Source of the DNA: Xanthomonas fragariae
Lineage (GTDB): Bacteria; Pseudomonadota; Gammaproteobacteria; Xanthomonadales; Xanthomonadaceae
DNA length: 64,000 nt
Reading direction: 5' to 3'
Assembly (NCBI RefSeq): GCF_900183975.1
Contig: NZ_LT853882.1
Span: 2,969,501-3,033,500, forward strand
The notes under the pieces are model-generated. The model was not told where the DNA came from, searched no databases, and worked only from the letters and a program-made list of their open reading frames with translations. The position numbers and the translations under genes are program-made. How positions within the stretch are numbered: position 1 is the first letter of the stretch; every line of letters starts with the position of its first letter. Shown one piece after another: positions 48,369 to 56,377 of this stretch.

Positions 48369-50871
48369 ATGAAAAAAAGTGGTGTAAGTAAGTCTCATGA
48401 TCTTAGCCAATTTCATGAAGGAGATTTAAAGCCAAAAAGTTCAATTCCAGTGGGGCGCCATAGCGAAATTCCAAAGGATGCGGCATTGAGCGCCGAACTA
48501 AGGGGGCTCCGCTCTCTCGATCGTAAGCCATCTAAAATGCCAACTTCTAGCAGCGATCTTCAGGCGGTCAATACAATGATTGCCGAGCATCGCTCGAACG
48601 ACGTTGGAAAAGGTCAGTTTCTTCTCCCCACCCAAAGCCTAGGGTCTGCAGAGCGTGTAGATTCGCAAAACTACCATTCACGGAATGAATCGGGGAAAGC
48701 GCCTTTCTTTTTTAGCGAATTTGCTACTGAGAAGCCATCTTTGCAATCAGTGAAAAGCCTCTCGCAGGGAAAGCAGGACTATTATGCAGTGACATGTGGG
48801 AAAGCGTGGTCGAGATTTATTCACCGATGAGCCAATCGAGGGCGAAAATAGCAAACTCGGCAGACTAAAAACCAGCCCGTTGTTAAGTACTCAGAGTCAG
48901 GGAACACGTGCTATTCGAGCTTTGGCGGCTACAGCGACAATCGATAAATCTCGTGGAGAATACGTCGCACGGCTGCATCGCCATGTAGTTGAGGCTTTGG
49001 GCGATGAAGGCGGTGTGGTTCATTTGCTAAGGCCGACGCGCGATCACTACGCCGAAGATAGTACATTAAACTTTTTTACGTTTTGCGAACAAACAGAGCT
49101 GGCCAGTTCCCTGAACTCCTTAGAAGCTACTTCAACTAAGGAGAAGGGCAGAAAACCCATTGTATTTACAGATCATAAGTCCCTCGTGGGTCTCTCAAGA
49201 ACCTCGCGCACAGAAGCGAGTCCGATTGGCCGTTTGGTACAGCAGCCTTACTTCGTTACATCCGACCTGAAACGCGGCGATAAAGTTGTCATTACCGATG
49301 ACCACATTCAGGCAGGAGGATCTATGCTGGCAATGGAAGCAGCAGCTAAGGAGGCAGGTGTGGACGTGCTTGCTCTTGCAACGCTGAGCGCTCATCCATT
49401 TTCACCGCAACTTACCATGTCCTCCGAGGTTAGCGCTTTTTTAGACGAAACCTTAGCAGCTTGGGATCCTCAAGCAAAGGTTACTGAGCGCCTTGCCGCA
49501 ATCGGAATGCCGCGTGAGAAGTTAACCAACAGCGAAGCGATGATTTTAATCGCCTACGCAATAGATCCGGCGAGCGATTCGGCAATCTCAAGATTCGAGT
49601 CAATTCAAAATAACTTGTTCGAAAGAGCCCATCTTCACAATGTAGGGATAGATCCGGACGCGCCAGATACGCTTGAGCAAATGCAAAAGCTACGTTCCAT
49701 GCAAGAGATGGCAGGGACGGATTCTGCGCGTCACTTCGTAGATGATGCGAAAGTTCTCGAAGGTGAGCATGATTCGCTTATCCCTATTTTGAAAATGAGA
49801 CCTGCTTCACCTGATGAAATCGTGAAAGAGCTAGACCAAGTTAGTTTGGCGAGCCGTTCCTCAATCCAAGCTTCTGAGGTAACACAGGTTGTCGTATTGG
49901 ATTGGGACGACTGTCTGCGTGACGAGAAAGGATTGAATTATAAGCTTATGCATAACGCATTGGCTATCGCAGCAAGGGAGCATGCGTCCACGTTGCCTGA
50001 GCTCGGAGATGCCGTAGCGGTCCTGCACAGCAAGTTGAACGATGCAGGACCAGTAGACGATGAAGCGCCATTGCTGATGAAAAATCAAAAAGACTTTTCA
50101 TCTTATTTGATGGGCAGGCCAAGCGTATATAAGCGCCACATAATTGAAGATTTTGTTCGGAAAATGCTCCCAGGAATTTCTGAGCATAAAGCAGCGTCGA
50201 TAAATAATGCCGTATACTCCAATTTTGTCCGCGGATATAAAATGCTAGTAAGGCCGAAAGTTTCGAAAAAAAATTATAGCCGGGATGTTCCGTTCCCGGA
50301 CATCGAGCTTTCCCTGCTTCCTGGCGCAAAAGAAATTCTGGAGAAATTACGCAATGCGAATTTTCGCGTTATATTGATTAGTAATCGCGGTCATGGCGAT
50401 TTGGAAAACGAGATCAATCATCTTGGCATGATGCACTACTTTGACGTGGTGTCCGGCGCGGAAGAAGTCACCCTTGAAAAGTCGCATTTGCCCCCTTCTC
50501 AAATGCCTGAAGATTTGCAGAAGCGACTTATCAGTTCATTGAATGGCAGTGACGAAGAAGCACTACGGGCTACTCTTGCAGAGACAGCAATTTACGCCCA
50601 TCCGGATTCCACGACCATTGGACGGATCGACAAAAAACCCGATTCAACGAGATTGGCAGAGAGCCTTGAGCGGCTTTCGGTTCAACCTAATGTGCCGATA
50701 ACCTCTTACGGCGATCAACCCTCCGATATCAAGCAATTAAAGAGTGTTGCGGAGCCAAAGAGCCGTGTACTCAAGGGGGTGATCGTCAACGCGCAGCGTG
50801 ACGACGTGGGCAGGGAAATTGATGTCGACGGAGTGCCAACCCGTGTTGTCTCTAAAATCACGGAACTTTAG
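48369..50871 (+). pseudogene. xopC2: XopC-type type III effector (phosphoribosyltransferase-like plus HAD), frameshifted
   Basis: The N-terminal part (48369-48803, after AGGAG) is Ser/Lys-rich without a signal peptide, as in type III effectors (KKSGVSKSHDLSQFHEGDLK). After GKQDYYAVTCGK the frame shifts; the remaining ~690 residues continue in another frame from GKRGRDLFTDEP to SKITEL. They hold a PRTase-like motif (VVITDDHIQAGGSMLAMEAA), HAD motif I (VVVLDWDDCLRDEKG), motif II (FRVILISNRGHGD) and a late acidic motif (TSYGDQPSDIKQLK). Removing one G from GGGAAAGCGTGG (about 48804) restores one frame. The AT-rich composition marks transfer. The XopC family assignment is firm by architecture; XopC2 rather than XopC1 is inferred. 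Confidence 0.85.
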
Positions 50872-50960
50872 TTGGGCAGAGGCTCGAAACAATCGTGACG
50901 TCGCTAGCCATTGAATGGTGAAGACGTTTCTCTAGCAAGACATATGGCCAAATAGCGCAT

Positions 50961-50990
50961 GCCCCCATCTCCAATGCCGGGGATGGGGGC
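50961..50990 (+). terminator. GC hairpin after the effector gene
   Basis: GCCCCCATC and GATGGGGGC enclose a short loop about 90 bases after the effector stop. No U-run follows. The region 50872-51171 otherwise contains no recognisable gene. Confidence 0.5.
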
Positions 50991-51171
50991 ACATCGGCAT
51001 CCCACCGATAAAGGCCATTGCTGCGCGCCCTGCAGGCGCTACCGCTGACCAGCAGTGCTTTGCGAGTTGCATCCTCTTTGCCTGCTTGCGCTGACTTTTG
51101 CCAATTCACAACCGTCCAGCCTAAATGACGCCGCCGTCCAGTTTGACTGATAGCTTCGTCCAGTTTATTTA

Positions 51172-52676
51172 GTCGTCCCTGAAAAATCCCCTTCAAGCGC
51201 CAAGTGCCGTCGGTGACAGCGGCACGGTACTCAAGGATGACCATCCCATCGCCCGCATCCAGGCACGCAAAAACGCGATCCAGCGCAGCAGCCAGCGCAG
51301 GTTGTAGCCGGCGGCGCAGCCGAGCACGTGCAGCGCATCGCCTTGGGCACCTTTCAGCCTGCAGCGACACAACCGGCAGTCGTCTTTCAGATGTCCGATC
51401 ACCGGCTCCACCGCCTGCCGTCGCTTGATCCAGCGCCATTGCCGTCGCGTCAGCGTCTTGGCCTTGCCGCGATGCAGGACCTGCACGCCATCGACCTCGC
51501 GCCCGCGATCGCCCAGGCCCACGACCGCCACCGTCGGTTCTACGCTCACATCCTGCAGCAACCCGCGTGTCTGCTCCAGCTGCTCGGCCAAGGTATCGCC
51601 GTCGTACGGGTTGCCCGGGAAGCTGCGCGCACCCACGACCAATCCCTTGCAGGCGGTGACTGCAATGCCGACCTTGACGCCAAATTCGTACGCTTGACGC
51701 GCCTTGCCCTTGCCGATGCATTCCACTTCCGGGGCATGCAATGCGTAGAGTTTTTGTTTGTCCTTCGGACGCTGCGTGTACAGCCGTTGCGCACGTTCCA
51801 GCCAGACAGCGATGCGCTCGCGCACGCCGGTGTTTACCTGATCGAGTTTGCGTTGGATGTCGCGCACGAGCCGTCCCAGCACTGTGCGTTGACGTCGCAG
51901 CACGCGCCGCATCCGCTTGAACTGGCGCGCATGCGCATACCGACCTGCCTTGCGGCTCAGGGCCGGGCCTTGCCGCGCGTAGCTCTGCCGCACTCCGATG
52001 CCGTGCCGCTTGGCCAGTAACACCAGCTTCTTGCGTGCCACCTCCAGCAAACGGCTGTCGGTCGGATAGGCGATCGCCTTCTCTTGCACCGTGGTGTCCA
52101 CGATCACCCGCGACAACTCGCGTGCGTCCACCGCCTGCATCGCATGCGCGGCGTTGATGGTGTGCGCCAGCAGCTCTTCCATCCCGGCCTCACCCAGGCG
52201 CTGCCGCCAGCGCGTCAGCGAGCTGGCATCGCACGGCAAACGCGTCTGGAACACGACCTCGCCAGTGAAGAACTGCCAGTACGGATTCTCCAGCCAGCGC
52301 TCGCACACCGCTTCATCGGACAGGTCGTAGGCGTGTTTGAGGTAGAGCAAACCGGCAATCAGCCGCACCGGCAATGCCGGCCGACCGCCACCGGCCTGGG
52401 TGGCCGGCAAGCGCGATGAAAGTGCTTGCTCCAACGCCGCCCACGGCATCCGTTGGCTCAGCCGCGCCAGCGGATGACGCAGATCGATCTGGTTCTCCAG
52501 CCGCGAACGAAACAACTCGTCGGCAGGCATGTGCTCGGCAGCAGGACGGCGTGTACGCATGAGTGAAAATTGCCAGAAACCAGCCTTCAGCGTAGCGAAC
52601 ACTGGTAGTTCTGGCACGCCGGTGCAGACATCAAGGCCTTGCGGTCGTTGGGTGGTTGGGGTTTTTCAGGGGCGAC
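51172..52676 (-). mobile_element. Complete 1505-bp IS5-type element (copy C)
   Basis: Terminal repeats GTCGTCCCTGAAAAATCCCC and GGGGTTTTTCAGGGGCGAC. It is flanked by TATTTA at 51166-51171 and 52677-52682, a 6-bp AT-rich target duplication. It carries one intact transposase gene. Copy D, same length and opposite orientation, lies 311 bases to the right. Copies A and B near 7-9 kb are defective relatives. Confidence 0.93.
51193..52617 (-). CDS. Transposase of IS copy C (DDE type, IS5-like)
   Basis: 474 residues, apparently intact: MPELPVFATLKAGFWQFSL at the start, ENPYWQFFTGEVVFQTRLP, the first acidic region RVIVDTTVQEKAIAYPTDSR, the second YEFGVKVGIAVTACKGLVVG with PYDGDTLAEQLEQTRGLL, and a C-terminal RRQAVEPVIGHLKDDCRL (Glu). 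It fills almost the whole element. This could supply transposase in trans to the defective copies. Confidence 0.92.
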   Translation of the reverse strand: MPELPVFATLKAGFWQFSLMRTRRPAAEHMPADELFRSRLENQIDLRHPLARLSQRMPWAALEQALSSRLPATQAGGGRPALPVRLIAGLLYLKHAYDLSDEAVCERWLENPYWQFFTGEVVFQTRLPCDASSLTRWRQRLGEAGMEELLAHTINAAHAMQAVDARELSRVIVDTTVQEKAIAYPTDSRLLEVARKKLVLLAKRHGIGVRQSYARQGPALSRKAGRYAHARQFKRMRRVLRRQRTVLGRLVRDIQRKLDQVNTGVRERIAVWLERAQRLYTQRPKDKQKLYALHAPEVECIGKGKARQAYEFGVKVGIAVTACKGLVVGARSFPGNPYDGDTLAEQLEQTRGLLQDVSVEPTVAVVGLGDRGREVDGVQVLHRGKAKTLTRRQWRWIKRRQAVEPVIGHLKDDCRLCRCRLKGAQGDALHVLGCAAGYNLRWLLRWIAFLRAWMRAMGWSSLSTVPLSPTALGA

Positions 52677-52987
52677 TATTTAGTGCCAGCGTCCACTTGC
52701 TTGGTTGTATGTACGTTGCCGCGCAATATCGCAAGTATCGAAGCTGAAGGTTTCGACTTTACGTTCGGCTATCGCCTGCAAGAAACCGCGTGGGGTAGCT
52801 TCAGCGTTGTCTGGGATTCCACGTATCTGACCAAATTCATCGTTGAGAAGCCGCCGCAGGAGCCCGACGAGCGCGTGGGCTTATACCGTGGTGGCTCAGC
52901 ACGTGACAACAACTGGCGCTTGCGGTCGAATTTGATGGGCAACTGGGAATTGGGTGACGTCGGCAGCTCGGTCGCCATGCGTTATTA

Positions 52988-54492
52988 GTCGCCCCTGAAA
53001 AACCCCAACCACCCAACGACCGCAAGGCCTTGATGTCTGCACCGGCGTGCCAGAACTACCAGTGTTCGCTACGCTGAAGGCTGGTTTCTGGCAATTTTCA
53101 CTCATGCGTACACGCCGTCCTGCTGCCGAGCACATGCCTGCCGACGAGTTGTTTCGTTCGCGGCTGGAGAACCAGATCGATCTGCGTCATCCGCTGGCGC
53201 GGCTGAGCCAACGGATGCCGTGGGCGGCGTTGGAGCAAGCACTTTCATCGCGCTTGCCGGCCACCCAGGCCGGTGGCGGTCGGCCGGCATTGCCGGTGCG
53301 GCTGATTGCCGGTTTGCTCTACCTCAAACACGCCTACGACCTGTCCGATGAAGCGGTGTGCGAGCGTTGGCTGGAGAATCCGTACTGGCAGTTCTTCACT
53401 GGCGAGGTCGTGTTCCAGACGCGTTTGCCGTGCGATGCCAGCTCGCTGACGCGCTGGCGGTAGCGCCTGGGTGAGGCCGGGATGGAAGAGCTGTTGGCGC
53501 ACACCATCAACGCCGCGCATGCGATGCAGGCGGTGGACGCACGCGAGTTGTCGCGGGTGATCGTGGACACCACGGTGCAGGAAAAGGCGATCGCCTATCC
53601 GACCGACAACCGTTTGCTGGAGGTGGCACGCAAGAAGCTGGTGTTACTGGCCAAGCGGCACGGCATCGGATTGCGGCAGAGCTACGCGCGGCAAGGCCCG
53701 GCCCTGAGCCGCAAGGCAGGTCGGTATGCGCATGCGCGCCAGTTCAAGCGGATGTGGCGCATCCTGCGACGTCAACGCACAGTGCTGGGACGGCTCATGC
53801 GCGACATCCAACGCAAACTCGATCAGGTAAACACCGGCGTGCGCGAGCGCATCGCTGTCTGGCTGGAACGTGCGCAACGGCTGTACACGCAGCGTCCGAA
53901 GGACAAACAAAAACTCTACGCATTGCATGCCCCGGAAGTGGAATGCATCGGCAAGGGCAAGGCGCGTCAAGCGTACGAATTCGGCGTCAAGGTCGGCATT
54001 GCGGTCACCGCCTGCAAGGGATTGGTCGTGGGTGCGCACAGCTTCCCGGGCAACCCGTACGACGGCGATACCTTGGCCGAGCAGTTGGAGCAGACACGCG
54101 GGTTGCTGCAGGATGTGAGCGTAGAACCGACGGTGGCGATCGTGGACCTGAGCGATCGCGGGCGCGAAGTCGATGGCGTGCAGGTCCTGCATCGCGGCAA
54201 GGCCAAGACGCTGACGCGACGGCAATGGCGCTGGATCAAGCGACGGCAGGCGGTGGAGCCGGTGATCGGACATCTGAAAGACGACTGCCGGTTGCGTCGC
54301 TGCAGGCTGAAAGGTGCCCAAGGCGATGCGCTGCACGTGCTCGGCTGCGCCGCCGGCTACAACCTGCGCTGGCTGCTGCGCTGGATCGCGTTTTTGCGTG
54401 CCTGGATGCGGGCGATGAGATAGTCATCCTTGAGTGCCGTGCCGCTGTCACCGACGGCACTTGGCACTTGAAGGGGATTTTTCAGGGACGAC
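52988..54492 (+). mobile_element. Complete 1505-bp IS5-type element (copy D), inverted to copy C
   Basis: Ends GTCGCCCCTGAAAAACCCC and GGGGATTTTTCAGGGACGAC, flanked by TTATTA at 52982-52987 and 54493-54498, a 6-bp AT-rich duplication. Removing the element and one TTATTA restores the receptor frame through MRYYSSQVENC, proving the exact insertion point. Confidence 0.93.
53047..54423 (+). pseudogene. Transposase of IS copy D, nonsense-mutated
   Basis: Almost identical to the intact copy C protein, but CAG for Gln in SLTRWRQRLGEAG is TAG at 53461-53463. A second stop (TAG) at the end shortens the C-terminus by about 15 residues. Unless the amber codon is suppressed, this copy makes only 138 residues and depends on another copy for transposition. 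Confidence 0.9.
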
Positions 54493-54832
54493 TTATTACA
54501 GCTCGCAAGTAGAGAATTGCACCGGTGCGAACCTCACCAACCCGGCCAATATCGTACTACTGTGTTCTGATCCGGCTCGCCGGACTAGTGCAGGCGCCGC
54601 TCCGCGCAACCATATTCCTAGCGTTAGTTACACAGATATCAGCGCATATTGGAAAGCACCGTGGAATGCGCGAGTCACCGTGGGTGTCAATAACGCCTTC
54701 GATCGCGATCCGCCGCAGGCGGCAACGGCATTCGCCAACAGCTTCGACTAACAGTATGAAATTCCGGGTCGTTTCTATTACATGCGCTACACCCAGAAGT
54801 TCTAATGGTCAGCTTGTTTAAGGCGTAAACAA

Positions 54833-54868
54833 AAAACCACGGCTCAAAAGAGCCGCGGTTTTTTTGCC
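54833..54868. terminator. Bidirectional intrinsic terminator
   Basis: CCACGGCTC-AAAA-GAGCCGCGG with A-runs before and seven T after it gives a strong stem readable from both strands. It ends the receptor gene (28 bases after its stop) and the convergent tetR gene. Confidence 0.88.
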
Positions 54869-54904
54869 CGATGTCTACAGATCGAACTCGTTGAGCTTTG
54901 AGTT

Positions 54905-55513
54905 TTACCCCGGAATCAACGTCTGAATCACATGCTCGACATAGGACTCGAACTCTTCGCGGGCCTGCTTGGGTTGCTGCAGTTGCAGCGAGAGTTGCAG
55001 GAAGCCGACGTAGGCGGCGTAGGCCAGGCGGGCACGGTGTTGGGCGTCGGTGCGGGTGAGGCCGGCCTGGCGAAATGAGGCGATCAGGTAATCGAGGCGG
55101 CGTTGCGAGACGCGGTCGATGACCGGGCGCACGGCGGGGTGGTCGAGGGCCTTGAGCAGTTCGCTGTAGATGACATGCGGTTTGACTTCGTGCGCGACCA
55201 GTTGAAACAGCGCACGCAGACGGGCGCTCGGGTCGGGGACGTCTTCCAGGCTGCCAAAGACTTCCTCCTGTTCGAAGATTTCCCAGCGTTCCAGGGCTGC
55301 CTGCAGCAATGCGTCGCGCGAGGGGAAGTGCCAATAAAAGCTGCCTTTGGTGACACCGAGCCGGCGCGCGAGTGGCTCCACTGCAACCGCGCCGACACCT
55401 TGTTCGGCGATCAGGTCCAGTGCGGCCTGTGCCCAATCGTCCGCGCGGAGGCGATTGCCACGACCAGAACTGGCGCCGGGCATGGTAAGGCTGGAGTCGG
55501 TGATGTCGTTCAT
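54905..55513 (-). CDS. TetR/AcrR-family transcriptional regulator
   Basis: 202 residues from the ATG at 55513. The HTH is WAQAALDLIAEQGVGAVAVE followed by PLARRLGVTKGSFYWHFPSR, the typical TetR GxxKGxFYxHF signature. The ligand domain is helical (RLRALFQLVAHEVKPHVIY, RLAYAAYVGFLQLSLQLQ). Divergent from the hydrolase-fadE pair; a CCATACC-N4-GGTATGG palindrome lies in between. By context it probably senses a long-chain acyl-CoA and represses fadE. Confidence 0.92.
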   Translation of the reverse strand: MNDITDSSLTMPGASSGRGNRLRADDWAQAALDLIAEQGVGAVAVEPLARRLGVTKGSFYWHFPSRDALLQAALERWEIFEQEEVFGSLEDVPDPSARLRALFQLVAHEVKPHVIYSELLKALDHPAVRPVIDRVSQRRLDYLIASFRQAGLTRTDAQHRARLAYAAYVGFLQLSLQLQQPKQAREEFESYVEHVIQTLIPG

Positions 55514-55614
55514 GGAGCGATTTAACCATACGCTCGGGTCAGTTGCAGTATGCATCACAGAATCGACACACAAGCACCGCGATTCAATAACTTAACCGGC
55601 CATACCACTGAGTA

Positions 55615-55652
55615 TTGACAGCCGTCGGGCGCATCCATACCATTAGGTATGG
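55615..55652 (+). promoter_or_regulatory. Promoter with overlapping TetR operator for the hydrolase-fadE operon
   Basis: TTGACA (55615-55620), a 17-base spacer and TACCAT (55638-55643) form a sigma-70-like promoter. The perfect dyad CCATACC-ATTA-GGTATGG (55635-55652) covers its -10 box, the classical position for repression. A weaker relative, CCATACC-ACT-GAGTATTG, lies at 55600-55617 and overlaps the -35 box. Confidence 0.65.
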
Positions 55653-56377
55653 TCACATCCCCATCCAGCCTTGCCCACACTGCGTGCGTGTCCAGCGCTA
55701 GCGCTGGCGAAGCGGTGCTTGCCGTGCCGGTGCAGGGTGCGGAACATGCGCCGACGGTGCTGCTGGTGCATGGATCTAGGCAGAGGCGACACGTGTGGGA
55801 GGCCGCGTCGACTGCGCTTGCACAAGTGCGCTGCCCGGGCTTGTTCCGCGCGATATTGGTCGACATCACACCGCGCGGGGATACCACGGATGTGGAACGC
55901 ATTCTGCGCTTCACGACCGCGCTTCCGGACGGCTTCGCGTCCCTCGATGCGCCTGCAGATGCGCCTGCCGCTTACATGCCGCATCGTCCCCGCAAGATGG
56001 CAACCCACCTGCAGGCCTTGTTGCGACAGCGCGCCGATACACGTTGGCAGTGGCATTGGGACCTGCGCCTAGTCGATGAGCTAACGGGACAGGATGCGCA
56101 GATTCAGCAGCACGCGTTACTGGACGCTGCATCGCAGGTGCACTGCCCGATGCTGCTAATGAGCTGTGGGCGCAGCGATCCGGTGACGCCAACCAACATC
56201 ACCGAATTTTTGTCGATCGCGCCGCATGTGCATTCGCACGATGCCACGCCCATGCTGGCCGGCGACGACAACGACCCGTTTACTGACACCGTGTTGCATT
56301 ATCTGGACGCACATCCCTCCGTTGGCACCATCGCAGCGTCCACTATTACCGAGCCTGTCACTGGAGCAAGACCATGA
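55649..56377 (+). pseudogene. Alpha/beta hydrolase, internally deleted
   Basis: TVLLVHGSRQRRHVWEAAST at the start is the strand-HG motif of the fold. The text then jumps within a few residues to FRAILVDITPRGDTTDVERI, which in this family follows the nucleophile elbow. About 65-70 residues containing GxSxGG are therefore missing, and the frame stays open to a normal end. The catalytic Ser is lost, so the product is probably inactive. The ATG at 55649 lies inside the operator; GTG 55688 may be the true start. It overlaps fadE by four bases (ATGA). Confidence 0.65.

Larger units (their letters stand above)
52700..54805 (+). pseudogene. TonB-dependent receptor C-terminal remnant, interrupted by IS copy D
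   Basis: The left part (about 52724-52987) reads ASIEAEGFDFTFGYRLQETA, SFSVVWDSTYLTKFIVEK and GNWELGDVGSSVAMRYY, late beta-strands of a TonB-dependent outer-membrane receptor. The IS follows, then SSQVENCTGANLTNPANIV, SYTDISAYWKAPWNARVTVG and NNAFDRDPPQAATAFANSF. A TAA (54749-54751) interrupts, then QYEIPGRFYYMRYTQKF ends with the C-terminal Phe used for barrel insertion. No plug or N-terminus is present in the window, so the gene was already 5'-truncated. Confidence 0.88.
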
